Below, piece after piece: positions 34,324-44,973 of a stretch of 64,000 bases of DNA (positions are counted from its first letter, which is position 1; each line of letters opens with the position of its first letter). The notes below the pieces were generated by a model that was not told the origin of the DNA, did not search any database, and worked only from the letters and a program-made list of their open reading frames with translations. Origin of the DNA: Corinectria fuckeliana (Eukaryota; Ascomycota; Sordariomycetes; Hypocreales; Nectriaceae); assembly GCA_019137255.1 (NCBI GenBank), contig WPDH01000493.1, positions 1-64,000 of the forward strand, given 5' to 3'. Both the position numbers and the translations under genes were made by a program.

Positions 34324-37300
34324 CTACTCCTCCGAGCGAGGATCCGCAGCCGCGCTCTCATCCACCGCCTTGCCCTTGGTCGAATCACCATCTCGAGCCG
34401 CCATCATGTCCTTCTCAGCTTGTATCGCCTTCTCCCGTAGCTGCTCCACGTCCTCGCGGCGAACTACCCGCCGCAGCCCCTCGCTCGCCTGCATCAGGCC
34501 GTCGATGCTGATGGCGTGTTCCGTCATCTGGTGGCTGATGTACGTGTAGACACCGGCCGGGGTGTTGCACTGCAGCAGGTTCCCCTCGTTGAGCTTCAGC
34601 AGGGCCAGGGCGACCTGGAAGAGGAACGTGCTGCCGTCGTTGGTGCAGAGGACCACGTCCCACACGCGGAAGAGCGCCTCGGCGCTGAGGCAGTCGGTGA
34701 AGACGGACAGGAACCACTGGAACGTCAACGCCTCGAGCTCAATCGACAGGGAATCCAAGTGCGCCGACAGCTTCGGGAGGATCGACGTTACGTATTGGCG
34801 GAGCACCTGTTGGTCCGCACGCGACGCCATCAGAGAGTGGTCGTAGTACCCGTGCGGCAGGATGTTCTCGACGATGGATGTCAGGATCCAGAAGGCGTCT
34901 TCGGCCGACGGCATGATGAGCAGCAGGTTGGCCGTGATCAGATTCATGCCCTGGCAGTAGCCGACGTCCTTGTTGCGCCGCGAGTACGCCAACAGCACTT
35001 CGTTGAGCTTCTGCACACCGGGGCCCTTGCGGAAGAAGATGTTGTCCGTAAGCGTTCGGTGGATGTCCATCTGGATCTGGCTGACAACGATGGGGTCGTC
35101 GTCCTTGCCGCTCTGGGCCACCAGGTCATCGTAGTATCCGGGGACGCGTTGCGCTGCCGCTCCGGAGCACTCGGACCAGACCTTGGCGCGGTAGGCGACG
35201 GGAATGCCGTTGAGTATCAGGGTCTTGAACTCGTTCCACTTGGCCCGCCCAACCTTGCCCTTGTTGCCCAGTCCAGAGACGCCAATCATCTCGCCGTCAG
35301 CAACGCGCGACTCGGGGAGGATGACGACAGGACGTTCGTATCGTGCCTCGGCGGCGGCGTTGGCAGCGGCAACGGCAGCCTTACCCTCTCGTTGACGCTC
35401 AGCTCGCACCTTGCGAAGGAAGTCGTTCCACCTGACCGTCTTGTCTCGCTGAAGCGAATCGTGCACCTCGCTGAGCTGCTGGAGCAGAAGCTTGACTGGT
35501 TCGTTGTCCTCCTTGGCCAGTACGGATGACTCCTGGGATGGCTGTGTCGTCTCGCTGTCGACGGCCGTCGTCGTGCTTGCCGATGGGACTAGACCGGAGT
35601 TTGTTGACACGATGGTGGGTTTGACCGGTTCTGGGTCTGTCTCGGGAGTCTCGACTCCCTCCATCACCTCCAGTGACGGAGCGACGATGCTGGGGGTGTG
35701 GCTCAGGAGCTCGGTGGGAAACGTTGCAATCTTCAAGTAGTCCTGCCACCTCTTGGGCTTGCCCTCCTCGGCCCCCCGCTCCTCAAGACTGCTCGGGCTC
35801 TCCGGGCGCCCATCGCTTGACACACTCCACTTGGGGCTCGGTACATCCTCTAGCAAATTGGGTGAGATGCCAGGGCGGCCGTTGAGGAGCATCTCAGTGC
35901 GGCTGCCTTTGCGGATGTGCCGAGCCATGTGCGCCGCCTCGCGCTGTCGCTTCTTGCGTCGCTGGTCGTATATGAAGCCGAAGCGGTCCGTCAGATACTC
36001 GCTGTTAGGGAAGTTGTTGTATATGTGCGTCAAGGTCGGCGGCTGCGTCTCGGGTGGCAGGATGGCATCCATCTCGACGGGACCGTAGCTCTCCTGGCGC
36101 GAAGCTGAGCTGTTTGGCGGACTTCCTCTCATGGTGTCCCACGCTTCTTGCGCCTGCGCTCTGGGCGTTCCCCGTTCGGTGGGCGCGGGGGTCGATCGGC
36201 GCATCGCCATCAACGCCTTGGGGCCGCTAGCGACGGACACCGCTCGGGGCTGCGTCCTGCGACGTCCCGTCGTGGATGCCGCCCTCAGAGAATCCGCCCG
36301 GGTGGAAGTGCTCACGGCGCGGCCCCTAGGCTCAGCCTCACGAGTGCTCATGGCCCCGCCGGCAACCAGTCGCAGAGCTAGGCTGGCTATCGAGGCAGAT
36401 GTCTTGCGCTCGCCGGTGGGCACAGACTGGATGCTGGAGGCTCGACTCGAGCTCCTGGCTGACACAGGATCGGGCGGGGTGAAGAGGTCCTCTTGCAGGG
36501 TTGGCCGGCGATCCATGCTAGAGTGCGACCGAATAACCGTGGCCGGATTGATGCCCTCGCCGTTGACGCTGTCAGCCCTGCTCGCCCGCTTTGCGGTGCC
36601 GGTGCCCCATAGATAATCCTTCCATCCCCTCAGAGTGCCCCTGCCGGAGTCGGTGCTAGCGGTGGTGTTAACAGATTGGCTGCTGGCGCGAATGGTAGAG
36701 CGGTTCGTCTGGCCGTAGGCGTTGGTGACGACTGTGTCCTGCATCGCATCGCTCATGAGGTCGCTGAGACCAGAGTCATCCTTCCGCAGCGTCTTTCCGG
36801 TAGTGCGCAGCTCGGCCTCGACGGCGCGCAGCCGCGTCTCCAGGTCGAGATTGGACAAGCCGCATTCTCGAATTATCCTCCGCAGGGCCCGTTCCCGCTC
36901 GTCAGCGCGTCGTCGCAAGGTGGAGATCTGGGCGTCTCGCTGCGCCAGGTCCTCGGATATCTGCCTCACCAGGCTGACTGCGCCGTGGCGAGAGATCAAG
37001 CGCTGGATGTGTTCGTCATCGGCTTGGTGCAGTGCGCCGGGAACCTTGTGCATCAACGGAGCGTCCTCGAACAGGGCACTGCGCGCGCTGGACTGGCCGG
37101 TCAAGCTATCGACGATGGACCCACGGCCGACCCTGGAGACGGAGCGATCGGCCGTCTTGTCGGCGGGCGGGCGTGTTGTCGGCTTGGGCCAGGCGGCATC
37201 GTCGAAGCGGTCGCCGCCCGGGCTCTCGGGGGAGAAGCTAGGGAAGCTGGTCAGGGACTTGTCGCTGGCGGCGACGCTGCTGGAGGAGCTGCTGGGCTGG

Positions 37301-37455
37301 CTGAGGCGTTTGCGGCCGCGAGGGCCCCGGAGGGTGGTGCTTCTTGTGCTGCGGCTGCTGTGGTAGGAGCGGAGAGAGGTGGTGCTGTGTTGGGAGACGG
37401 AGCGCTGGGGGGGCAAGGACGGGTCGGCCGCGTCCACGGCCGTCGCCGTTGCCAT
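34324..37455 (-). CDS. TBC-domain Rab GTPase-activating protein
   Basis: An intron-free gene for 1043 residues. The TBC domain spans roughly residues 735-965 and keeps both catalytic fingers: IQMDIHRT (IxxDxxR arginine finger, about 793) and GYCQGMN (glutamine finger, about 830), followed by FWILTSIVE and FRVWDVVL. It should stimulate GTP hydrolysis on a Ypt/Rab protein in membrane traffic; the partner Rab is unknown. A charged coiled-coil-like region lies near residues 147-215 (QISEDLAQRDAQISTLRRR and onward); the rest of the N-terminal 700 residues is Ser/Thr/Arg-rich and probably disordered. The frame is open 18 codons further upstream, but without an ATG, so the start is placed at 37455 (MATATAVDAADPS). 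It is convergent with the enoyl-CoA isomerase gene. Confidence 0.88.
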   Translation of the reverse strand: MATATAVDAADPSLPPQRSVSQHSTTSLRSYHSSRSTRSTTLRGPRGRKRLSQPSSSSSSVAASDKSLTSFPSFSPESPGGDRFDDAAWPKPTTRPPADKTADRSVSRVGRGSIVDSLTGQSSARSALFEDAPLMHKVPGALHQADDEHIQRLISRHGAVSLVRQISEDLAQRDAQISTLRRRADERERALRRIIRECGLSNLDLETRLRAVEAELRTTGKTLRKDDSGLSDLMSDAMQDTVVTNAYGQTNRSTIRASSQSVNTTASTDSGRGTLRGWKDYLWGTGTAKRASRADSVNGEGINPATVIRSHSSMDRRPTLQEDLFTPPDPVSARSSSRASSIQSVPTGERKTSASIASLALRLVAGGAMSTREAEPRGRAVSTSTRADSLRAASTTGRRRTQPRAVSVASGPKALMAMRRSTPAPTERGTPRAQAQEAWDTMRGSPPNSSASRQESYGPVEMDAILPPETQPPTLTHIYNNFPNSEYLTDRFGFIYDQRRKKRQREAAHMARHIRKGSRTEMLLNGRPGISPNLLEDVPSPKWSVSSDGRPESPSSLEERGAEEGKPKRWQDYLKIATFPTELLSHTPSIVAPSLEVMEGVETPETDPEPVKPTIVSTNSGLVPSASTTTAVDSETTQPSQESSVLAKEDNEPVKLLLQQLSEVHDSLQRDKTVRWNDFLRKVRAERQREGKAAVAAANAAAEARYERPVVILPESRVADGEMIGVSGLGNKGKVGRAKWNEFKTLILNGIPVAYRAKVWSECSGAAAQRVPGYYDDLVAQSGKDDDPIVVSQIQMDIHRTLTDNIFFRKGPGVQKLNEVLLAYSRRNKDVGYCQGMNLITANLLLIMPSAEDAFWILTSIVENILPHGYYDHSLMASRADQQVLRQYVTSILPKLSAHLDSLSIELEALTFQWFLSVFTDCLSAEALFRVWDVVLCTNDGSTFLFQVALALLKLNEGNLLQCNTPAGVYTYISHQMTEHAISIDGLMQASEGLRRVVRREDVEQLREKAIQAEKDMMAARDGDSTKGKAVDESAAADPRSEE

Positions 37456-38691
37456 GGCGCAGAGGAGAGAGTCGAGGCCGTGACTGAACAGATGACCAGA
37501 CGAAGGCAATGATGGCGATGTTGTCGTCGAGTCGATAGATGTTGACTAAGAGGGGTTTGCGCGCGGGCGACCGAGGTCGAGGTGTACGTCAAGGGAGAGA
37601 GCGGAACGAGCAAGGGCGAGGGCGAGGGAGCTTCAACCGAGGGGCATGCATCCAATGCGCGTGGGAATCGGGAATCGGGAATAGACGGTTGGCAGTTGGG
37701 AGTTGACGGCTTGACGGGGATGATATGATGGCGCAGTTGCAGCACCTCTGCGAGAGGTCGTCTGGCAGGCACAGGGAGCGGCTCGGCGAAATCCCTCGGC
37801 CCGTCGTGTCCCACTGTGGATGGTGTTTTTGTTTCTTTTGTTGCTGGCTGTCGTCGTGTGCGTGCGAGGGTGAATTTGGTTACAGCAAGTCAAGCGTCAT
37901 GGACGTTGTGTGGCTGATCTTTGGTTGGTATGCGTTTGCCCGGACTGGAGGCCACTGCTAATTAGTCTAGGCACTAATTATACGCTAGCTGCTAGGTACC
38001 TAGGCGGGCTACCGTTGGCCGTTCACCTCAATCTTCGGCACTGACTACCGTAGGTATTTTACCTACCTACAGCCCTTGAACTCCACTGTAGCGTTCGTAT
38101 ACACCATCACTGCCGGCCCGGGGAGCAGCAAATTGTACTTCGCACACCACCTACCTAGCTTGGGTACTGTAATTCTGGACTGCGTACCCCCTTGAAGTAA
38201 TTTAGTCTCCATCCCTCCAGGATCCTTCTTAGCCTCAAAACGGTGCCCAACAATACCAGAGTCGGATAACAAACCCCCTGCACTTCAGGCTGCTGTTCGG
38301 CTACAAGCCTGTCCCCTGTAGGTCAATGCCGCCACCTCCCACGTCAGCACCCCCAGGTCTACCGTCTGGTTCCTATTTATTGCTTTCCTTTTTTTTTTGT
38401 CTCACCTAGAACCGGCCAGAACACGGCGGATTTTTCTGGTTCAACAGCGCTGTTCACGCTCGCTGCTTCATCCAATTACATCATATTGCTTTGAATTCTC
38501 ATATCCCGTATCTATACACTCCAGGCATGCGTAATTAAACAATCCTCCCAACTCCTGCCGAGCCAGTCCCTCTGGTCTTCGGCCCATCATCCTATTGAAC
38601 ATTCCTAAACGCCAAATCATGCATTACTCAAGACAGGTCATTATTACCCCTTCATGTCATATTTTTCGCGTTGTACATCTCCCGCTCTGCT
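37456..38691. other. TBC promoter and 3' region of the SIN scaffold
   Basis: A 1.2 kb spacer between two minus-strand genes. It holds CTAGGTACCTAG at 37992-38003, TAGGTATTTTACCTACCTAC at 38051-38070, and ACCTACCTAGCT at 38149-38160. No gene is seen; short frames here have no supporting features. Confidence 0.45.
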
Positions 38692-41600
38692 TCAGGCAAA
38701 ACTGTCCTCGGCGTTCCACCGACTGCTCCTCAGAGACTCCGTCGAGTACGCGACATGATGCTCCACGGTCACCTCTTTCTGTGGCGACGACCCATCGCCC
38801 ACCAACGTGTCATCTGGTAAGAGACCTTCCGCTACAAGCGTCTGGTATATATCGTCCTTGAATAGGACTACCTCCCGCCGGATAGGCAGTCCGTCGAGCT
38901 TACGTAGGCGCTTGCAGCTTGCGGCGAATACGATCTGATGTAGTCGTCGCCGCAGCTTCGTCGTTTCGTCTAGCCGTCTTGCGTACATCTCGTCCCGCCC
39001 CACGTCTCCGTCAGGGAGCGTGAACGGGTCGACGAATCCCGCACGTTCCATCGAGACTAGAACCTGCACAGATGGATAGAACCCAATCGTCACCGGGTTG
39101 TCTCGAAGGTCCAGCTGCGTCAAGTGTGGAAACTCCATCAATAACTCTGTCACTGTTGTCGAATCTGCGAGTCGGTTGCCCGCAACCAGCAGTTTCTTCA
39201 TCCGCGGAATGAATCTGAGAGGTGCCAGATCGGAGACGGCGTTGAAATTGACATTCAAAGCCCGGAGATTTGGCATCAACTGGCCCAAATTGTCGGGCAG
39301 CGACTGAATGCCGCAGTTTGCCAGCTCGAGAAGCTGTAGGTTGAGAAAGTCCACCGTCGGTTCGAAAGCGCCTAGGTAGTTGCCAGAAAGGAACAGCTTG
39401 CGAACCTCATAGGCTGCTGAGAGGAAGCCCAGGTCGAGTGCCTTCTCGCCACGTTGCTCCCGCAATGAGAGGCTGTCCAGGCGGCGAGTGTAGCTGAACC
39501 CGGTTAACTCGACAATGCGGTTGCGGTCCGCGTGGAGCGAGTGAAGGTTCGGAAGGTTTCTGACGTCCATGCAGACAAGGTTATTGTCGCTAAGATCTAG
39601 CTCCCGTAGCCCCTTGATGCTAGACTCGACCGAGAAGCTCTGCAATCGATTGTTCCCAAGCTTCAGCCGCGCCAGTACTGGCACCAGCTCGAGATTGCGA
39701 ACAGACGTGATTTGGTTACCACCCACATCTAGTTCCGTCAGGCGCTCCATCTTGATGCTCGCAAAGTCCACTTCCTCAATCAGATTGTCTCGCGCGCGGA
39801 GGGACAGCAAGCCGTCGTGTGCATCTAGCCCGTCGAGGCTCGTCAATTGGTTGTTGTCTGCCTTGATGCTTCGCAGATGCACCAGACCCTTGAGCGCTGA
39901 CAGACTCTTAACCTCGTTGTCGGAAATGTCCACGTACTGCAGGTTCATCAAGTGGTCCCATGACGTCAACTCCGTCAACATGTTGTACGACACCTTGAGT
40001 TGCCGAACGCTAGACGGCACGCCGTCGAGATGACCCAGGGTATTCTTAGACGCATCCAGAGTGACTAGTTTGCCACAGAACTCATCCAACATGTGCAGGC
40101 TGCCCAGTCGCTTCTCGTGCAGGTCCAACTCCGTGATATCCTCCCAGTAGGGCTCAAAGGGCTCAACCTCACTAAGTTTGTCCACGAGGTCTCGTATCGT
40201 CATGGACATGACCTTCTTAGTGCCTTCGCCCGTTGCCATGTGGCGGCGGCCCATCACGTAGCTGACCTCGAATCCAAACGACTGGTCCGAGTTGTTAAGT
40301 GTAAACTCAGACAATGGACTCAGCGACAGCTTCCCAACATTCTGCCCAATGGCAATGCTGTCGTCTGCGGGGACAGACAAATAGTTGTTGCAAGGCGTAT
40401 GTCCAACGAGGAAGCTCAAACTGGCCCGACGACCATCTGGCGTCTTATGGCTAATGACGCTCGTCTCTCCAATGATGCTGACCTGGCGCTGGTCTTCAGC
40501 TGGAATCTCGATGGTGCTCTCTTCGTCTTGCTCATCGATCCGCGACACTGGCCTGGGAATAAATTCCGATGCACTGTGAGCAATGTGCCGCGAGGCAGCA
40601 CGGGTGCCGCGAACCGAACCCTGACCGGCATTCTTCAACGCGGACTTGCTCACAGAGCCTACGGAGTGCCCGGAGTATTTGTTTGGTGTTGGGTTGGTAG
40701 ATACACCCTCCTCCGGAATTGCTGGGTCGTCCTCGAGGCTATCTAAGTCCTCTGCGAGGACGTCTTGGATAATGGATGCCACTGGCGATGAGAAAGAAAT
40801 CGTAAGGTTGCGCCTCTTTGTCGAAGGAGGGCTGCTATCCATGCCCTCCTGGATGCTCGCATCTCGGCCCGCTGATTCGTCAGGATCTACCTCTGAGCCC
40901 TCCATTGCTCGAGCGTCAAGCTTTTCAAACTCCTCTCGGGCTAGAGACGCTCCCTCCGGGCTCAGGTTCCCATTTGGAGACAAAGTGACATAGCCCCTGG
41001 ATGGCGGTCGAGGCGACGGGGAGGGGCTGGCGGGGAAAGTCATCTGGCTCGGCTTGTCGTCCGCGTTAGCCTTCTTGGCCGTCACAAGCAAAAGGTTTGC
41101 CATCTCTCTGGTGAGATCAACGGAGAGGTCGGGAATACTGGCGAACGGGTCGTCTTCGCTATCCTCGGATGGAAGAATGTTGACCATCCGTCGCGGGGGT
41201 GTGTCTTTCTTCTTGATCCAGATATTCTTTTGTTTGTCAAGATACATACTGCCAACTCGATCCGGGATGAGATGAGATACGCTCTCTGGCATAATGATCT
41301 TCCTTGAGTCAGAGCCTCGAGAAGATCCCGTAGGAAACGTCCTGTTGGTGGAGCCTCCTGACGAGTGGGAAGGAAAGTCTCGAGCAGGGCTGCCAGGCAT
41401 GTCGTGAGCTGGGTTCGTCGAAAGGCGGATGTTGGGTGGATCGCTGATCACTTCCTCGTCGGTCGTGTAGGGAAGGTCTGATCGGCTCCGAGAGTTCTCC
41501 TCGATTTGTCGCTCAACCTCCTGGGCTGCGCGGATCGCATCCTTTGCTAGTCCCATAGACCGCATGGATGAGGAGATGACATCGCCCATGTCACTCAGTT

Positions 41601-44169
41601 CCTGGTACTTTTTCAACCGGTTGATGAGCTCAGGATCTTCTTGGCGCACGGGGAGCCTCGACATGGGTCGGCCTTCGCGGCTAGGCGGTCGAGACAATGG
41701 CTCCTTTGTCGATTCTTGGTATGAGTCGTCGTCGAAATCAGGGCTGTCTTCGCCGTGTTCGGCCTCTGACTCTTCTACGCTCGACAGACCAGGCGCCCTT
41801 ACTTGGTTTCGGATCATAGCCATGATTTGTGCGGCTTGGTCAACAAAGTCTTGGGTCCTTATAGACGGCTTTCGATCAACTTCGCTTGGGGAATCGCTTG
41901 ACTGCGCCATACTTTCATCCTGCAGCTTCCGAATTGGCGACTTCCTGAGAAGTTCACTCATCCCTTTGCTCTCCGGCTCCACAGAAGAATGTCGAGAGTG
42001 GCTTTGAGAAGACCCCCTACTAGGGGTTGGACTGCGAGGACGCAGAATAGACCTCATTGCCAGGACACTAGGGTTCGCCAGCTGGAAAGTACCAGGCCGA
42101 GCATCTTTTCGCTTCTTCCCCATCACTGATTGCATCTCACGGCTTGCAGAGTCCACGCCGAAGAAGCGGTCCTCGCGGCCAAAGGCAATATCCGAGCGGT
42201 GTAGTGTTCGCCGACGCTTGGGTGTAGGATCTTTGGACGGGGAGGTCCTCGGTCTCTTGCTTTCGGAACCATCTCGCAGTAATGTCGCATCAATATCAGG
42301 TGCTCCTCTTGCCGGGATGAGTGACTTGCGAATTTGGCTGGAGCTGGAGATTGTTCTAGTGTGCTTGCTTGCAGACGACGATAGCGACTTGTTTCGCCTC
42401 CTGCGGACGAGCAGCTCTGAGTCCTCATCAGGAGATGCTTCGCGTAAGGGGCGTTGGAAGAGCGGCTCAACCGGGAGAGAACCAAGTGGCTTCGGGGGGG
42501 TATTCTCTTTATCAGAAGTCGCAAAATCGTCCTTTGATGCGGATGAAATGTCGCCACTAAATTCGAATCCTTCTAAGTCGCGGCCACCAAATTGGCTGAC
42601 GGATCTCACAGCAGGAGATTGATCGAGTTCATTTTGGCTAGCTGGAGTGCGTTCATGGACATGGTCATCGGGTGACGAGGAACGATCGTGATGGACGACT
42701 GAGGCGAGAGATTGTCGAGAGGTGGAGCCAGACATTGTCTCCTCGAATTGACTGATCCGTCTAAGCAGTGTCTGGTTGGTAAAAGTATCGTATGGTCCAA
42801 AGAGTTTGAGAGGACTTCCGCCGGATGGCGCACCTCGTCTAGCTGAAATCTCTTTCTTATCAGGGCTAGGGAATGGAGCTCGAGGAAGTGAAGGACTGAA
42901 AGAGAATTTGTCGTTTCGGTATGGATTAGTAGCCTCTGTCCTTACGGAAGGAAATTGCTTTGGTGTGCTGGCTTGCAACGACTCTTCCGGGAGCATCTCG
43001 GAGGTGTCGACTCCCAAGCAAGGGCTGAGGTCACGATAAAGGAACGATCCTTCACTTGACCGGCCTCCTCTCTGTAGATTGATGAACCCTCCAGCCCGAA
43101 CATACTCTTCGCTGTTCTCCAGGTTGACAGGCTTGTTCTGGCTAGGTCCGTCAAAGGCTGTCTGAGGGTCGACTTGGGGATCGACAAGTAAATGTTGATT
43201 AATCCGCAGTGCTTCGAGCTTCGACTTCAACTGGTCCGCAGGCAGCTCAATCGGCGCAAAGTCCATCTGGCCGGTTTGGTCGCTTTGTTTCCCAATAAGA
43301 ATCGGGCTGAAATCTTCGTTGCGAATGACACTCTGGCCACTTGTTTTGCGCAGGTTGGCGTCCTCGCTACCTGGCGCACTCAGGCAACTCTCGTCCCTGT
43401 ATATCTCAGGTAGGCGCGAAGGAGTCGCATCCTCTGGTCCACTGTGCTGACTTGAAAGAACGGAATCATCCACGTTGAGCCTGTATTGAATTTCTCTCTT
43501 TGTTCTCCTCGGGCTTGGGCTGGGGGTCACATCGTTAGGATATAGTGGCTCATCGTCTTCGAGCTCGTCCAAATCAAGGCCCTCGAGTCCATGTTGAAGA
43601 TCGCTGTCGGCCTTGTGTTGGGGATAAGATGGCGGACTAGAGGGCATGGTCGTCTCATGTTGCTCCTCGTTGTCGACCGGAGAGGGAGGCTTGAACATTT
43701 CCTGGAGGCCATCGGCAGCAGAACAGAACAGGTCACGCTGTTCGCCGTATTGGACGCCTCCATACACTAGCCGTCGCTTCCATTCTGGCGTTTCAACCTT
43801 GCTCTTCCCTGGTGAAGACTTGTGATGTATTGTGTTGTGGACGACGGATGCGCTGGTGGAGGCGGAAACAGATCTACTGCCGTTTGCTCCACGTGTGTGT
43901 TTTGATTCTTGAGACAACTTGGATGACAGTCGCTGTCTCGAAATATTGATGTCGTTTGCGCTGCGCTGACTCAGAACATTGATGCTAGAATCGCGGGGGC
44001 TCGATGTTTGAGACCGTGGACCAAACGTCCTACGCGGTATTCGGCTCGGAGTTGATTTGGGTTTGATGCTCGTGTCGTCGTTCTTAAGAGGCGGCAGCTG
44101 CCCTGGAGAGTCTGATCCAGGCTGGGAGACCCAATCCTCCGACAGGGAGTCCAACCAAGCGTGCTCCAT
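38692..44169 (-). CDS. nud1: Septation initiation network scaffold Nud1/Cdc11/SnaD
   Basis: An intron-free gene for 1825 residues. The C-terminal part (about 1340-1740) is a leucine-rich-repeat array: HMLDEFCGKLVTLDAS, VRQLKVSYNMLTELTSW, NLQYVDISDNEVKSLSAL, LTELDVGGNQITSV and further repeats. An 'LDLHEKRLGSL' cap precedes it and a basic tail (RRLHQIVFAASCKRLRKLD) follows it. This arrangement, with a very long Ser/Pro-rich N-terminal region that begins MEHAWLDSLSEDWVSQPGSD, fits the spindle-pole-body proteins Nud1 (yeast), Cdc11 (fission yeast) and SnaD (Aspergillus), which anchor the mitotic exit/septation kinases. The frame is open 22 codons upstream but without ATG, so 44169 is the start. 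Many SP/TP sites suggest cell-cycle phosphorylation (inference). It is divergent from the gene at 44974. Confidence 0.9.
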   Translation of the reverse strand: MEHAWLDSLSEDWVSQPGSDSPGQLPPLKNDDTSIKPKSTPSRIPRRTFGPRSQTSSPRDSSINVLSQRSANDINISRQRLSSKLSQESKHTRGANGSRSVSASTSASVVHNTIHHKSSPGKSKVETPEWKRRLVYGGVQYGEQRDLFCSAADGLQEMFKPPSPVDNEEQHETTMPSSPPSYPQHKADSDLQHGLEGLDLDELEDDEPLYPNDVTPSPSPRRTKREIQYRLNVDDSVLSSQHSGPEDATPSRLPEIYRDESCLSAPGSEDANLRKTSGQSVIRNEDFSPILIGKQSDQTGQMDFAPIELPADQLKSKLEALRINQHLLVDPQVDPQTAFDGPSQNKPVNLENSEEYVRAGGFINLQRGGRSSEGSFLYRDLSPCLGVDTSEMLPEESLQASTPKQFPSVRTEATNPYRNDKFSFSPSLPRAPFPSPDKKEISARRGAPSGGSPLKLFGPYDTFTNQTLLRRISQFEETMSGSTSRQSLASVVHHDRSSSPDDHVHERTPASQNELDQSPAVRSVSQFGGRDLEGFEFSGDISSASKDDFATSDKENTPPKPLGSLPVEPLFQRPLREASPDEDSELLVRRRRNKSLSSSASKHTRTISSSSQIRKSLIPARGAPDIDATLLRDGSESKRPRTSPSKDPTPKRRRTLHRSDIAFGREDRFFGVDSASREMQSVMGKKRKDARPGTFQLANPSVLAMRSILRPRSPTPSRGSSQSHSRHSSVEPESKGMSELLRKSPIRKLQDESMAQSSDSPSEVDRKPSIRTQDFVDQAAQIMAMIRNQVRAPGLSSVEESEAEHGEDSPDFDDDSYQESTKEPLSRPPSREGRPMSRLPVRQEDPELINRLKKYQELSDMGDVISSSMRSMGLAKDAIRAAQEVERQIEENSRSRSDLPYTTDEEVISDPPNIRLSTNPAHDMPGSPARDFPSHSSGGSTNRTFPTGSSRGSDSRKIIMPESVSHLIPDRVGSMYLDKQKNIWIKKKDTPPRRMVNILPSEDSEDDPFASIPDLSVDLTREMANLLLVTAKKANADDKPSQMTFPASPSPSPRPPSRGYVTLSPNGNLSPEGASLAREEFEKLDARAMEGSEVDPDESAGRDASIQEGMDSSPPSTKRRNLTISFSSPVASIIQDVLAEDLDSLEDDPAIPEEGVSTNPTPNKYSGHSVGSVSKSALKNAGQGSVRGTRAASRHIAHSASEFIPRPVSRIDEQDEESTIEIPAEDQRQVSIIGETSVISHKTPDGRRASLSFLVGHTPCNNYLSVPADDSIAIGQNVGKLSLSPLSEFTLNNSDQSFGFEVSYVMGRRHMATGEGTKKVMSMTIRDLVDKLSEVEPFEPYWEDITELDLHEKRLGSLHMLDEFCGKLVTLDASKNTLGHLDGVPSSVRQLKVSYNMLTELTSWDHLMNLQYVDISDNEVKSLSALKGLVHLRSIKADNNQLTSLDGLDAHDGLLSLRARDNLIEEVDFASIKMERLTELDVGGNQITSVRNLELVPVLARLKLGNNRLQSFSVESSIKGLRELDLSDNNLVCMDVRNLPNLHSLHADRNRIVELTGFSYTRRLDSLSLREQRGEKALDLGFLSAAYEVRKLFLSGNYLGAFEPTVDFLNLQLLELANCGIQSLPDNLGQLMPNLRALNVNFNAVSDLAPLRFIPRMKKLLVAGNRLADSTTVTELLMEFPHLTQLDLRDNPVTIGFYPSVQVLVSMERAGFVDPFTLPDGDVGRDEMYARRLDETTKLRRRLHQIVFAASCKRLRKLDGLPIRREVVLFKDDIYQTLVAEGLLPDDTLVGDGSSPQKEVTVEHHVAYSTESLRSSRWNAEDSFA

Positions 44170-44973
44170 TGCGACGCTTGCGTATGAAGATTCTGACACA
44201 AAAGACCTAATCCAACGCCATACGAATAAGTCCAAATACTATCGTCTGTGCGGGGTCGCGAAGGTTGTAGTCGTGTTGATCGTCGCGTTGGGCGCGTTGT
44301 TGGTTGGGCGCACGGGCAGTCGATGAACGGGTGAGAAGAGATGCGCTTAAGACAAGAGGAAACTGTAGGAATTCAAAGAGTAGTCATAAAGGCTCGGCGC
44401 AAAGTCACTTTACGGAGCATCTGGGAGGTTGTGAGGCGCGAGCCAAAGTTGTTGCGCGTACCCTTGAGTTTGGGCGCCAGAATAAACAAGACCAGGAATA
44501 GCGATTAGGGAAAGCGCCGTTGCTGTGTCAACAACGTCGGATTTCTACAGCGTCACGTGCTTGGTCACGTTCTTGCTCCCTCAGCTTCTCATCAGGCATC
44601 AAATTGTGCAAAAAGGCTTGAAAAGGTCATAAAGACTTTCTGGGCTTCTTCGAGTTTCAAAACCGCTCTAACCCCTCTTTTCCAGACGGATATCATCTCT
44701 TGCACCATTTTACACGTCCATTGTGGTAGTTTACACAAAACCACTATACGCGCTCTCACGTGAGGAACGCGGGGCGCGTCACCCATGGTGACGGCGTGAA
44801 TTTCAACTCTACGACAGACCCCCTGTACAGCACACAAGTGTCTACATCTGATGCAGATTTGAAGATACGCTCACTGGTCCGCGACACTCTGTCCCGAGTC
44901 CCGGTTGGCTCTCATGGCCCTTTCAACTTCGCTAAAAACTCGAACCAGAAACTCATGACCAGGCGGTATCATT
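44170..44973. promoter_or_regulatory. Divergent promoter with two CACGTG boxes
   Basis: An 804-nt spacer between the divergent SIN scaffold and unknown nuclear-type gene. It contains the 10-bp palindrome CTCACGTGAG at 44755-44764 and a second CACGTG at 44554-44559, which match the E-box bound by bHLH factors such as Cbf1. Function is inferred. Confidence 0.35.

Noticed and set aside
37456..37509. Upstream extension of the TBC protein to 37509
   Set aside because: The frame is open but begins with TTG; the first ATG is at 37455.
44170..44235. Upstream extension of the septation scaffold to 44235
   Set aside because: The frame begins with TTG; the ATG at 44169 starts the MEHAWLDSLSEDW sequence expected of the family.
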